Shown: positions 1-8,941 of the stretch, in pieces
Numbering within the stretch: the stretch's first letter is position 1
Layout: every line of letters starts with the position of its first letter
Assembly: GCF_900142665.1 (NCBI RefSeq)
Contig: NZ_FRBR01000014.1
Coordinates: 1-64,000 of the forward strand
Origin: Roseovarius pacificus
GTDB lineage: Bacteria > Pseudomonadota > Alphaproteobacteria > Rhodobacterales > Rhodobacteraceae
DNA length: 64,000 bases
Direction: 5' to 3'
Program-made: the position numbers and the translations under genes
The notes under the pieces: generated by a model
The model's input: only the letters and a program-made list of their open reading frames with translations
Told to the model about the DNA's origin: nothing
Database searches by the model: none

Positions 1-24
1 TCAAAGTCCGTCTGCTCAAGATCG

Positions 25-56
25 CCTCCCGTTTTTGATCTTGAATCAAACGGAGG
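25..56. other. Imperfect hairpin at left edge
   Basis: Left arm at 25-39 and right arm at 45-56 are imperfect reverse complements (CCTCC-GTTT-GAT core with small bulges). It lies about 130 bp upstream of flgE and may be the terminator of a gene beyond the window edge. No clear T-run follows on either strand, so its role is uncertain. Nothing else was recognised in 1-188. Confidence 0.3.
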
Positions 57-188
57 CTGATTTGGGAATCCCCTAAATGCAGACGCCGCCTAGGGAATTG
101 TGGCGGATTTTATTTGTTCACCCGCTGTTAAATGAACATGCCCCATGCTGGATCGGGACAACCCCTGGTACAGCAGAAAGGTGTATCC

Positions 189-1778
189 ATGACGATTTCT
201 TCCTCCCTCAATGCCGGTGTTGCGGGCTTGTCGGCCAATGCGGCCCGCCTTGCCGCCATTTCCGACAACATCGCGAACTCGGCAACCTATGGCTACAAGC
301 GTGTCGAAACCGACTTTCAGTCGCTTGTTATTTCCTCGGGTGGCGGCAGCTATTCGGCAGGGGGCGTTCGTTCCAGCACGCATAGGCTGATCGACGAAAG
401 CGGCCCGCTTGTCCCAACGTCAAATCCAACGGATCTGGCGGTACGCGGCCGCGGGATGTTGCCTGTTGCGGCCGCCAGCCAGGTTGAGATTGGCAATGGC
501 GATCCCCAGATGCTGCTGACGACAACAGGCTCGTTTCGAACCGATGCCCAAGGCCGTTTGGCGACGGATTCGGGCCTTGTTTTGCTGGGGTGGCCCGCCG
601 GCCCCGACGGAAATGTCCCTGAATTTCCGCGCGATACCAGCGATGGTCTTGAGCCCGTTCAGATCAATGCGGACCAGCTGACCGGTGAACCCACGACCGA
701 AATAAGCCTGGGCATCAATCTGCCGGGGACCGAGACGGATGCAGGGGCAACGGGCGAGTCACGGAGATTGCCGGTTGAATATTATGACAACCTCGGCATC
801 TCGGAAAATATCATGATCGAGTTTGCGCCGGTGATCCCTGCCAGCGGGTCGTCCAATCAATGGACCATGACGCTGACGGACTCTGCGCAGGACGGGGCCG
901 TGATCGGTGAATATTCTCTTACATTTGACGATGCCCGCGCCTCGGGCGGTACGCTTCTGGCGGTTTCGACCCTGTCAGGGGGGGCATATGACCCGGCCAA
1001 TGGCAGCGTTATCGTGAATGTTGCCGGCGGTCCGCTTGAAATCAATATCGGACAATTGGGGGCCTCGAATGGGTTGACGCAACTGTCCGACAGCTTTGCG
1101 CCTCTGTCGATTTCCAAGGACGGATCGCCGGTTGGCAACATGGTGGCGGTAGAAGTGGATGCGAATGGCTTTGTTCATGCATCATACGATACCGGGATCA
1201 CCCGCACCATCTATCAGGTTCCCTTGGTGGATTTGCCCAACCCCAACGGCATGGTGTCCATCGACAAGCAGACATTCATACCCTCATCGAACAGCGGTTC
1301 GTTTTTCCTGTGGGATGCGGGTGATGGCCCGACCGGCGATGTGGTGGCCTTTGCCCGCGAGGAATCGGCAACCGATGTCGCGGGTGAACTGACCGACATG
1401 ATCCAGACGCAGCGAGCGTATTCCTCGAACGCGAAGGTCATCCAGACGGTCGAGTTATCCTTGGCGGTGGCGATTTCCTTGCCGGTCGAGATCATATCCT
1501 GCGTCTTGGCCAGGTTGCCGTTGATAGATTGCAGGGTTTGCAGGGCCACCATGGCGCTGTTGTTGGTTAGGATGCTGGACATAGAATGTTCCTTAGCCTG
1601 TGGTGCTTTGCACCGATTTCACTTTCCGGCCCGAACGGGACGGTCTCGGTGTCGTTCTGACGTATGCAGCCGGCGGGGTAGTCCGTGGTTGCGCCATCCG
1701 TTTCGGGATGCCCGTTCAGCATCGGGAACAAGTACTAACGGAATGCTAAGCCAGAAGGTTCGTCTTGCCAGCATTTGA
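189..1778 (+). pseudogene. flgE: Flagellar hook protein FlgE, 3' end replaced at a recombination junction
   Basis: FlgE polymerises into the flagellar hook outside the cell. Residues 1-421 read as a near-complete FlgE: the N-terminal rod/hook motif SDNIANSATYGYKR near residue 30, hook D1/D2 domains, and the C-terminal motif MIQTQRAYSSNAKVIQTV. The family normally ends about a dozen residues later (DEMLQETTNLKR-like). Here, from residue 422 (base 1452), the frame runs into the antisense of a flagellin gene and then noncoding DNA, adding about 108 unrelated residues. The C-terminal D0 helix that packs in the hook core is therefore lost, and the product is probably non-functional. Start chosen at 189 because MTISSS is the family N-terminus; the longer frame from 132 adds unrelated residues. 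Confidence 0.85.
1442..1582 (-). pseudogene. fliC: Flagellin (FliC/FlaA) 5' fragment, 47 codons
   Basis: Reading leftwards from 1582 the frame begins MSSILTNNSAMVALQTL and continues to ATAKDNSTVW, the conserved N-terminal D0/D1 start of roseobacter flagellins (usually continued by AIS...). After W47 the frame enters antisense flgE sequence, so more than 80 percent of flagellin is missing. An AGGAACATTCT ribosome-site context precedes the ATG. The fragment lies downstream of flgN and flgJ on the same strand, a natural flagellar neighbourhood. The break coincides with a 12-base sequence (1442-1453) that fits both parent genes. Confidence 0.85.
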
Positions 1779-1788
1779 AACAATTGCA

Positions 1789-2148
1789 TCAGGCTCGTTT
1801 TTCGACCTTGTGCACCACTTCGCCTTCTATGACCTGCCGACGCCCGCTTTGATCGTAGGTTTCAAGCGACCGGCGAATCCGGCGCATCGCCGCCATGCGG
1901 GCCGCGACCCTGCGAATCCCCTGCAACGCACCGTCCAGAAGGGCCTGATTGCGTGTGACCTTTTCATGCAGCTTTTCTAGAGCACCCCGGTCGTTCGGTT
2001 GCATCCTGTTCAGGGCGTCGATCAGGGCCTCTTTCCGCGCCAGAAGCGAGGCGATGGTTTCCAGATCCCCGGCCAGAAGCGCGCTGCGTTCGGTTTCCAG
2101 CAGATCGTCCAGCCGGTCGATCAGGGTTTGGGGCGTATCTTCAGTCAT
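1789..2148 (-). CDS. flgN: FlgN-family flagellar export chaperone
   Basis: A 119-residue, mostly helical, charged protein starting MTEDTPQTLIDRLDDLL. It has the coiled FlgN pattern (LLETERSALLAGDLETIASL followed by ARKEALIDALN). FlgN chaperones hook-filament junction proteins FlgK and FlgL to the type III export gate in the cytoplasm. Its start overlaps the end of flgJ by 8 bp, indicating translational coupling. It lies just upstream of the broken flagellin fragment. Sequence divergence within this family is high, so the assignment rests on size, helix pattern and context. Confidence 0.75.
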   Translation of the reverse strand: MTEDTPQTLIDRLDDLLETERSALLAGDLETIASLLARKEALIDALNRMQPNDRGALEKLHEKVTRNQALLDGALQGIRRVAARMAAMRRIRRSLETYDQSGRRQVIEGEVVHKVEKRA

Positions 2149-2425
2149 CGCTTTTCTCCATCATGGATTTACAGAACATCTCGGCCAGCCCGATCCCGCC
2201 GCTTTCCACCATTCGGTCGGCAATGGCCTGTCGGTGAAACGAGGCGAACTGATCTTCGCCGGCATTGCCGGAAAAGCTGTTCTTTTGTTCCCCCAGCCCC
2301 GTCGATTTCAACATTTCCGCCAGAAAGCTGGCTTCCAGTTTCCTGGCGGCGGCCATTGCCGTGCTATCGTGCGCCTGTGTCGTGGTCTTGGGGCCGGGTG
2401 GGGGAAGTGGTAAAAAATCAGTCAC
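2141..2425 (-). CDS. flgJ: Rod-binding protein FlgJ (N-terminal domain type)
   Basis: A 94-residue protein with the rod-binding motif AARKLEASFLAEMLKSTGL (residues about 26-44) and a C-terminal RMVESGGIGLAEMF segment typical of FlgJ N-terminal domains. It lacks the muramidase domain found in enteric FlgJ, as is usual in alphaproteobacteria. It would help cap and assemble the flagellar rod in the periplasm. It heads a minus-strand flgJ-flgN unit, divergent from fliK across a 113-bp spacer (2426-2538). Confidence 0.8.
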   Translation of the reverse strand: MTDFLPLPPPGPKTTTQAHDSTAMAAARKLEASFLAEMLKSTGLGEQKNSFSGNAGEDQFASFHRQAIADRMVESGGIGLAEMFCKSMMEKSDD

Positions 2426-2538
2426 TGTTTTGCCTCGAATTGAAAGAACTGACCTCTATTTGAGCCTAAACCGGTAAAGAAGCAGTAACCGGACTCTGCC
2501 ATGCTCGATCCGTTGAGGAAGAAATCCCGGAGCATGCG

Positions 2539-3909
2539 ATGATCCTTTCCCTTGCTATGCCAAGCGATCCGTCAGCGGGTGACCGGGCCAGTTCGCCCGT
2601 CCCTGGACAAAAGAAACGCGTTCTCGCGGACCACCCCGACAGTTTCGGGAAGGTGTTCGCAGCCGATACAGGACAGATCGCCGGTTCCGGAAAGGTTTCC
2701 GGTCAGATCGCGGGTGGCGATGCCCCTGGTCCGGACCAGCCTCCGCATGTGGCCGATAGCGCCGGGGAGATGCCCGCAGAATTGCAGGATGCGGAACCGG
2801 CTTATGTGAATCCAATGCCAGATGCCCCGCCGGATTTCCCGCGCGTCGCCCCGGTGGGACCGGGCGCAGAACATGCATCGAACCTCGTCAGGATTCCGTC
2901 GGCACAGGCCGCGGCGCAAAAGGAACAATTTTCGACCGTGATGAGCCCAGGCGTCGATCAATCTGTCACTGATACGGCCCCAAAAGCGGTAGACACGGCT
3001 ATGCCGCCGCACGATATCTCTTCCGCGATGGCCCCGAATATTGCGTTGCCCATGCCGGGCAAACGGTCCGTCATGTTGGCCAGAGACACCCCTGTTCAGC
3101 AGGGCCTGCCCGGTTTCGTCGCAATCATTTCTGACAGGGGGAAAGGCGGGCAAACGTCAATACCGCCCAGGGCTTTGAACGCGACAGGGCCCGAAACGGC
3201 GGCACCCGCGGCCCGTGAGCCCACTGAGATATTGCAGACGTCTGGTTCTTCCCAATCAGCCATCCGCCCGGAAACCGGGAGTCCTCGGCCGTCGGCGAAA
3301 GCTCACGGCCAATCCGATACAATACCGGCTTCGCCCGCGTTGCCCCTCCCAACAGGGGTGCGCAGCGCCGCACAGGATGAGTCGCAGGCTCTGTCACGGC
3401 TCGCTTTCCAGCCAGAGTCCATGTCGGTGACGGAATTTCGCTCTGTTATGGTCGAAGGCCCCCATGCTCCCAGAACAACGGCCCCCTCATCCGTCCCGGA
3501 TGTGCCGCGCCACATCGCCGCGCAATTGGCCGAGGCCGTTCAGCGCGGCGCAGGGCCGGGGCCGGAGCGTGCGGTGGAACTGATGCTCAACCCCGCCGAA
3601 CTGGGGCGCGTCCGGATCAGCATGGCCCCCGGTGACGGCATGATTGTCGTGACCGTACTGGCCGAGCGTGGCGAAACGCTCGACCTGATGCGCCGGCACG
3701 CGGACATCCTGGCGCAGGAATTCCATGATATGGGCTATGGCACCGCTGAATTTACATTCGGCCAGAGCGATGGCGGGGCTGGCCAGGATGGCGATGCCGG
3801 GCAATCCACCTCCGATGCCCCCGCGACGGTGCAGCACTTGGCCGAGCCGTCGGACACCCCTCTCCCACCCCTGCACGTTTCCACCGAACACGTCGATATC
3901 AGACTCTGA
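2539..3909 (+). CDS. fliK: Flagellar hook-length control protein FliK
   Basis: A 456-residue protein with a long Pro/Ala/Ser-rich low-complexity N-terminal part (residues about 1-320) and a compact C-terminal domain containing LMLNPAELGRVRISM near residue 345, the Flg_hook signature. FliK is a secreted ruler that stops hook growth and switches export specificity through its C-terminal domain. A GGAG sits just before the ATG at 2539. flgD follows after 11 bp, so the two form a unit. The N-terminal region is poorly conserved, which is normal for this family. Confidence 0.85.
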   Translation: MILSLAMPSDPSAGDRASSPVPGQKKRVLADHPDSFGKVFAADTGQIAGSGKVSGQIAGGDAPGPDQPPHVADSAGEMPAELQDAEPAYVNPMPDAPPDFPRVAPVGPGAEHASNLVRIPSAQAAAQKEQFSTVMSPGVDQSVTDTAPKAVDTAMPPHDISSAMAPNIALPMPGKRSVMLARDTPVQQGLPGFVAIISDRGKGGQTSIPPRALNATGPETAAPAAREPTEILQTSGSSQSAIRPETGSPRPSAKAHGQSDTIPASPALPLPTGVRSAAQDESQALSRLAFQPESMSVTEFRSVMVEGPHAPRTTAPSSVPDVPRHIAAQLAEAVQRGAGPGPERAVELMLNPAELGRVRISMAPGDGMIVVTVLAERGETLDLMRRHADILAQEFHDMGYGTAEFTFGQSDGGAGQDGDAGQSTSDAPATVQHLAEPSDTPLPPLHVSTEHVDIRL

Positions 3910-3920
3910 ACAGGCTCAAA

Positions 3921-4601
3921 ATGACATCCATATCTCCAACGACGACCCAAACAGCCTCCGCGTCCCAGACCGCCACCCAAGCCGCGGGTGCGGCTGACAA
4001 GCCCGCCATCAGCTCGGATTTCGAAACCTTCCTCAAGATGTTGACCGCGCAAATGCGCAATCAGGACCCCCTGAACCCTGTCGCGTCAGAGGATTTTGCC
4101 GTCCAACTGGCCACCTTCTCCAATGTCGAACAGCAGGTGCGCACCAACCAGTTGCTCGAATCCCTTGGCGACAGGATGGGTGCGATCGGCATGGCGCAAC
4201 TGTCCGGCTGGGTGGGGATGGAGGCTCGTGCCGAGGTTCCGGTGCAGTTCGATGGCTCTCCGGTCACCCTGACCCTTCAGCCAGACACGCTGGCGGATAC
4301 CGCGCAGCTTGTCGTGACCGACAGTCGCGGGATCGTCGTGCAGCGCACCGATGTCCCGGCTCAGGCCGGGGCGGTTACATGGGCCGGTATCGGGGCGGGC
4401 GGCATACCCCTCCCGCATGGGCGTTACGCGATCACGCTGGCCTCGTTCGCCAATGGAGAACACCTGTCGGACAGCCCGGTTCAGGTGCATGGCCGGATCG
4501 TCGAGGCGCGCAATACCGACGGGCAAATCGCCCTTGTCATGGAGGGCGGGCAAGAGGTGGCCTCGGACAAGGTGCTCAGCCTGCGCGCGCCACAGGAGTG
4601 A
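3921..4601 (+). CDS. flgD: Flagellar hook capping protein FlgD
   Basis: 226 residues. The N-terminal FlgD motif FLKMLTAQMRNQDPLNP (residues about 37-53) is diagnostic, followed by LATFSNVEQQV and C-terminal FlgD Ig/Tudor-like domains (about 80-200). FlgD caps the growing hook and directs FlgE addition. It is encoded directly after fliK. In many bacteria flgE follows flgD; here the next gene is an unrelated kinase and the flgE copy lies 2.5 kb upstream beyond the flagellin fragment. Confidence 0.92.
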   Translation: MTSISPTTTQTASASQTATQAAGAADKPAISSDFETFLKMLTAQMRNQDPLNPVASEDFAVQLATFSNVEQQVRTNQLLESLGDRMGAIGMAQLSGWVGMEARAEVPVQFDGSPVTLTLQPDTLADTAQLVVTDSRGIVVQRTDVPAQAGAVTWAGIGAGGIPLPHGRYAITLASFANGEHLSDSPVQVHGRIVEARNTDGQIALVMEGGQEVASDKVLSLRAPQE

Positions 4602-4674
4602 TGGCTATTGCCTGGGCCTGTCCTGTGCCTTAGCGTCCGGTGTCCCCGACACCGCGCAGGATACAGTGCCTTCG

Positions 4675-5562
4675 ATGAATACCCAGCCGGACCAAGCCAT
4701 GATCGACAGCCTGCGCGCGGCGCTTGCATCGCATGGCAGCGTGGCGGTCGAAGGCCGTTGGCACCCGCTGTCGGGCGGGCGCACGAATCGCCTGTGGCAG
4801 GTGACGGCGCCGTCCGGCCCCCCGGTGGTCGTCAAGCTCTATACCGGCGATCCCGGAAACCCGCTGTTCCCGAACGACCCCCAGGTCGAGCGTCATGTGC
4901 TGCGCCACCTTCAGGGGCAGGGGATCGCCCCCCGGCTTCTGGATTTTGCCGAAACGCCCCTTGGCCCCTGCCTGATCTACGGCCATGTCGCGGGAACGAA
5001 CTGGGCCGGGGGGGCCGCCATCGCGGCGCGGGCGCTGCACCGGGTCCATGCCGCGACCCCTCCGGCGAATCTGCGCCGTTCCCCCGATGGCAGCGCCGCG
5101 CTTGCCGATCAGACCCGCACCATCCTGCGGTTGTGTTCATCGCACGCGGCGCGAGCGGCGGCGGCACTGGAGCCGTCCTGTCCTTCGGTTGCCCCATCGG
5201 GGCAGGCGGTCTTGCTGCACGGCGATCCGGTGCCCGGAAACATGGTGGTCTCGGGCAACACGGCCTGCCTGATCGACTGGCAATGCCCGTCCATAGGCGA
5301 CCCGTGCGAGGATCTGGCGGTATTCCTGTCGCCCGCGATGCAGCTTGCCTACCGGGGACACCCCCTGAAACCCGTTGAAAGGGCCGCGTTTCTGGCCAGT
5401 TACGCATGGCCCGGCATGGCGGAGCGGTATCGCGCGCTTGCCCCGTGGTATCACTGGCGGATGCTCGCCTATTGCCTCTGGCGTCACGAGCAGGGAGACG
5501 CTCAGGCGCGTATCGCGGCCCAGACCGAACAGCAGGCGCTTATCACGCTGATGCAGGAATAG
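4675..5562 (+). CDS. APH/choline-kinase-fold phosphotransferase
   Basis: 295 residues. It carries the aminoglycoside phosphotransferase/choline kinase catalytic signature: HGDPVPGNMVV (residues about 183-193) with catalytic Asp and metal-binding Asn, then CLIDWQCPSIGDP with the Mg-binding Asp. The N lobe contains GGRTNRLWQV and VVVKLYTG (ATP-site Lys). The substrate is not evident; choline, thiamine or homoserine-type small molecules are possible. Start placed at ATG 4675 after the flgD-kinase gap; upstream in-frame residues overlap flgD and look noncoding. Nothing in the sequence suggests antibiotic resistance specifically. Confidence 0.75.
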   Translation: MNTQPDQAMIDSLRAALASHGSVAVEGRWHPLSGGRTNRLWQVTAPSGPPVVVKLYTGDPGNPLFPNDPQVERHVLRHLQGQGIAPRLLDFAETPLGPCLIYGHVAGTNWAGGAAIAARALHRVHAATPPANLRRSPDGSAALADQTRTILRLCSSHAARAAAALEPSCPSVAPSGQAVLLHGDPVPGNMVVSGNTACLIDWQCPSIGDPCEDLAVFLSPAMQLAYRGHPLKPVERAAFLASYAWPGMAERYRALAPWYHWRMLAYCLWRHEQGDAQARIAAQTEQQALITLMQE

Positions 5563-5703
5563 GCAGGGTTTGTTGCAAATATGCGCAAGGCGTGGCCGGT
5601 TACCCGTTTAAGGCGAATAAAGGTTGTTTTCCGGGGCATGTATGCCATAGTGATCCCAATCCCTTCGGGGTGTAACTGTCGTCCAAATGGTTTGGAGAGT
5701 GTC

Positions 5704-5961
5704 ATGAAGAAATTTTCGACTATCGCAGCTGCTGCAGCTCTCGCTGTCACCGCCGCTGCTCCGGTTGCCGCTGAAGAAACCAAAGCCAGTGTAAACGCTG
5801 ACCCGTTCGTGTCGTCGCAAGGAACCACAGGCTCCCTGGGTCTGGGCGTTGGCGCCGGTACGACGGCCGCCATCGTTGCAGGTGTCATTCTGGTTGGCGT
5901 GGTCGCCGCATCGGGTAGCGATGACGGACCTATCGTCACCACCACCACCACCGGTTTCTAA
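5704..5961 (+). CDS. YjbE/GfcA-like threonine-tailed small secreted protein
   Basis: 85 residues: a clear signal peptide (MKKFSTIAAAAALAVTAAAP, cleavage near AAE), a Gly/Ala hydrophobic stretch (about 45-68, GAGTTAAIVAGVILVGVV) and a SDDGPIVTTTTTGF tail. This layout of signal peptide, hydrophobic glycine segment, aspartate and polythreonine matches E. coli YjbE/GfcA, the first gene of the yjbEFGH and gfc polysaccharide operons. The neighbouring convergent genes encode YjbF- and YjbH-like proteins, supporting the link. Start at 5704 with GGAGAG 10 bp upstream; a longer frame from 5581 was rejected. A strong terminator follows. Confidence 0.7.
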   Translation: MKKFSTIAAAAALAVTAAAPVAAEETKASVNADPFVSSQGTTGSLGLGVGAGTTAAIVAGVILVGVVAASGSDDGPIVTTTTTGF

Positions 5962-5993
5962 GCGCAGCTGCGCAAACTGCCGTTACGAATACA

Positions 5994-6022
5994 GAAACGG
6001 GCCCGCTTGGGCCCGTTTCTTG
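5994..6022. terminator. Bidirectional intrinsic terminator
   Basis: GAAACGGGCCC / GGGCCCGTTTC form a near-perfect GC-rich stem around a CGCTT-type loop, followed by TTGTTT. It sits between the convergent yjbE-like (+) and yjbF-like (-) genes and can serve both. Confidence 0.8.
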
Positions 6023-6043
6023 TTTGCCGTAATCGTTCCCGAA

Positions 6044-6733
6044 TCACCGCAGGCGTTGCACCACGCTGTGCCCCATCGTCGGGCCCGCCCAATGGCGCGA
6101 TTGCACGATTTCACCGGCATCCGTCACCAGATAGCTGTTCGTCACGCGGCGTTCGTCCTGCTCACACTGCGCCATCATGCGCGTGACCCGTACCGTCCGG
6201 CCGGTTCCATCCGCGAAGGCCTCCGATTCGCCACGGGACACCGTACAATCCGACCTGATTGTGACAGTCTGATTCTCGCCGTCCAGATAGCGTTGTTCGA
6301 TAGATGCTGTGCCGGCCTGCCGGTGGCTCACCAGAGCCAGCAGGGCATCGATGTCGGACGACATCAGGTCATTGCCCAGCCCTCGCGTGGCCGTCAGAAT
6401 CCCGTTGCGGCTGCTGATGCTGCGGCGTTCGGAACTGCCGTAGGATGCCCATGTCTGATAGGCTCCGTTTCGGGCAATGGGCCTGATTATGGCAACCGCC
6501 TTGCGTTCTTCCAGACGATAGATCGCCAGCGGTCCGGTGCTGTGGGTCAGCGCATGCTGCGCCACGCGGGCCACTTCATTGGGATCGGGCTCGGCAGGTT
6601 TGTTCGCCGAAAGCTGGCCGATCACTGCCTTGCCGACGGTGAAGACATTCTGCCGGTTCTCCACGCTGGAACAGGCGGCCAGCGTCGCGACACAGCCAAA
6701 CAGGCCAAGGCGGGTCAGGAAGGTCATGCTCAT
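6044..6733 (-). CDS. YjbF/GfcB-family outer-membrane lipoprotein
   Basis: 229 residues starting MSMTFLTRLGLFGCVATLAAC with a lipobox LAAC at about residues 18-21. The body (VRVTRMMAQCEQDERRVTNSY and surrounding beta-rich sequence) fits the YjbF/GfcB lipoprotein family of polysaccharide export loci. Start chosen at 6733, where ATG overlaps the TGA of the yjbH-like gene as ATGA, implying coupled translation. In E. coli YjbF and YjbH act in envelope or extracellular polysaccharide production; no YjbG homologue is seen here. Confidence 0.75.
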   Translation of the reverse strand: MSMTFLTRLGLFGCVATLAACSSVENRQNVFTVGKAVIGQLSANKPAEPDPNEVARVAQHALTHSTGPLAIYRLEERKAVAIIRPIARNGAYQTWASYGSSERRSISSRNGILTATRGLGNDLMSSDIDALLALVSHRQAGTASIEQRYLDGENQTVTIRSDCTVSRGESEAFADGTGRTVRVTRMMAQCEQDERRVTNSYLVTDAGEIVQSRHWAGPTMGHSVVQRLR

Positions 6734-8865
6734 CTCCAGAACTTGCCCCAGCTGTCGGCAATATCGGTTTGTCGCGAGGGGCGCACTGTCTCGTACAACC
6801 GGCCCCTGACATTCAGCCGCTGGCCCCCGTCGCGGGTCAGCGACCGGATAACCGCCGTGGGCGATTGCCGCGTCGGCGTTCCAAGCAGCCACGATACAGG
6901 TGCGGTAATCCGAATCCCCTTGTCGAACGACCCTTCGCCGAAGTCCTGCGCCGATACGTCGGTTTTCGTGGCAAAGGCCCCGATACGCCAGCCATTTTCG
7001 AATTCACGGTCAAGGGAAATGGTCGCGCCCCAGTCTCCGGCCAGATAGCGGCCCGCATCCAACTGCCCGTGGAAGCCGTTGCCGAAATCGTAATAGATCG
7101 AGGCATGGCCGTTGAATTCAGGGATGGTGCCACTGACGGTGCGGCGGCTGCGCAGCCCGAATCCGCTGTCGAAATCGCGCGGCTGCACGTAATTCACCTC
7201 GCCGCCAATGGCCAGGCGGCTGTTCACGGGGCGCCACAATACTTCGGCCGAGGCCCCCGCATACATCTGTTCGAGATAGCCAACCGTGGCGCGGGCAAAG
7301 ATATCGGGTGCAAGCCGGTGATATTTGCTCAGCGTCAGCCAATCCAGCCGCGGCCCATCCTCGCGGGCGTAAATCGCGGCATCCGACCGGACCCTTGGCA
7401 GCCGCGAGTTGCTGACCTGTGTGGTCTTGTCCAGGTTCCCGAACAGTTTGACCGATGTGCCGCCATCCGCGACCCATCCTTTGCCGAGTTCGACTTGCGC
7501 CTCGAACCGCAGCGCCACATCGGCACGCACGGGATTGTCGGGATCGAAAAGGCTGATACGGGTAAACGGTGCGATCGCCCAGTTGAATCGCGGGAACCGG
7601 TCGACAACGGGCGCGGGCATCCCCCCATAGCGCAGGCTGTCATCGAAACTCGCCGCCGCCAGCGTCTGATCGGCAGGCGCATGTTCCAGCCGCTCCAGAT
7701 CGCTGCGCCGCAAGGTGACGGTCGTTCCGGGCATGCCTCCCTTTTCCGAAAAGGTGATACGGAACGTCTCGACCGAGGCGGGCAGGGCGCGCGTCATGAT
7801 CCGCGCCGTGCGGCCAAGGGCCTGTGCCGGCTGGTCATACGTGGTATTGTTGATCGCTACATGCGCCGTCGTATCGCTCAGCTCGAGCCCGACAAGGTCA
7901 AGCTGATCCTTGGCCAGCATATCCTGCAACTGTTCGGACAGGGCGTTGCGCGCCGTGGGTTGCGTGGCCCATCCAAGGTCCCGTGCGCTCTCCGGGTCGC
8001 GCACGGCCACCGGCAGCGGTGCCTGCTCGATCCCGCCGGGAACGGGCATGTTCTTGGGATTCAGGCCAAAGGACAGGCTCACGCCGACCTTTTCACCATA
8101 CAGCGAATACACCCGCAGATTGGCGTCGGGCGTCAATTTGTAGGTCAGGGCGAAATTATAGGGAGACCCGCGCCGGAACACGCCCGCAGCCTGTTCGATA
8201 TCGTACCCGTCCGACGAATACTCGGCCGCAAAGGTCAGCCTGTCCGTGATGTCATAGGTGAACCCGCCGAACACGCCGATATCGCCACGGAACCAGTTGG
8301 ATGTATCGACATCGCCGCCCGTGCCGACACCGGCGAAACTGAACGGATCGCGCGTGCCGAACCCGTCGAAATTATTGCGCGACCCCAGCCGCCCCCAGCC
8401 GAATCCGCCCGACACCTTCAGGCGGTCGCCAAAGGATTTGCTAGCAACAAGGTATTCCGCTCCCAACAGGCCCGTACCCAGAAAATCCTGCAAGCCGATG
8501 GCCACGGCCGGCGTGTACGTGCCTTCCTTCAAAAGGCGCAGTTTCAGATCGAAACTGCGGTCGTAATAGGTGGAAAACTGCGGCGTTAAATCCTCGGTGC
8601 CGGAATAGCGAAAGCTGCCGCTCAGCCACGGTGTGATCTGAAAACTCAGCGTGCTGCGTCCGAATCCGTCGAAATAGAACGCTGTCGCCGACAGTTGCCC
8701 ATCGGGCGCCATTTCGGCTGTGGGCATATCTATCAGCCCGCCCGGTAAACCATAGCTGTTGGTCACGGTCGTCGTCAGATTGTCGGCACCCGCCGATAGC
8801 GGGCATAGCGTCGCGGCGGCGGCCAGGGCGATGTTGGAAAAACGGGTCAAGCGACCACTCCACAT
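6730..8865 (-). CDS. YjbH/GfcD-family outer-membrane beta-barrel protein
   Basis: 711 residues with an N-terminal signal peptide (NIALAAAATLCPLSAGA) and YjbH hallmarks: SYGLPGGLIDMPTAEMAPDG near residue 37, then many amphipathic strands typical of a large outer-membrane barrel (for example LSFQITPWLSGSFRYSG). Length matches E. coli YjbH (about 700). It is co-transcribed ahead of the yjbF-like gene by an ATGA overlap, while the yjbE-like gene is convergent. The predicted role is polysaccharide secretion or modification at the outer membrane. Confidence 0.85.
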   Translation of the reverse strand: MWSGRLTRFSNIALAAAATLCPLSAGADNLTTTVTNSYGLPGGLIDMPTAEMAPDGQLSATAFYFDGFGRSTLSFQITPWLSGSFRYSGTEDLTPQFSTYYDRSFDLKLRLLKEGTYTPAVAIGLQDFLGTGLLGAEYLVASKSFGDRLKVSGGFGWGRLGSRNNFDGFGTRDPFSFAGVGTGGDVDTSNWFRGDIGVFGGFTYDITDRLTFAAEYSSDGYDIEQAAGVFRRGSPYNFALTYKLTPDANLRVYSLYGEKVGVSLSFGLNPKNMPVPGGIEQAPLPVAVRDPESARDLGWATQPTARNALSEQLQDMLAKDQLDLVGLELSDTTAHVAINNTTYDQPAQALGRTARIMTRALPASVETFRITFSEKGGMPGTTVTLRRSDLERLEHAPADQTLAAASFDDSLRYGGMPAPVVDRFPRFNWAIAPFTRISLFDPDNPVRADVALRFEAQVELGKGWVADGGTSVKLFGNLDKTTQVSNSRLPRVRSDAAIYAREDGPRLDWLTLSKYHRLAPDIFARATVGYLEQMYAGASAEVLWRPVNSRLAIGGEVNYVQPRDFDSGFGLRSRRTVSGTIPEFNGHASIYYDFGNGFHGQLDAGRYLAGDWGATISLDREFENGWRIGAFATKTDVSAQDFGEGSFDKGIRITAPVSWLLGTPTRQSPTAVIRSLTRDGGQRLNVRGRLYETVRPSRQTDIADSWGKFWR

Positions 8866-8941
8866 TTGTCATTGGGGAGGAGTCTAACGGCGGGTATTGA
8901 TGACAACAACTCGCTTTAAGGGTGTTTTTCAAGACATCTTA

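Noticed and set aside
1954..2463. Plus-strand open frames over flgN/flgJ
   Set aside because: Shadows of the minus-strand flagellar genes, without family motifs.
4675..5562. Antibiotic-resistance aminoglycoside kinase
   Set aside because: Only the generic APH/choline-kinase fold is visible; no resistance-subfamily signature or mobile context.
5581..5703. Longer start for the yjbE-like gene
   Set aside because: The upstream residues lack features; the signal peptide and ribosome site fit the ATG at 5704.
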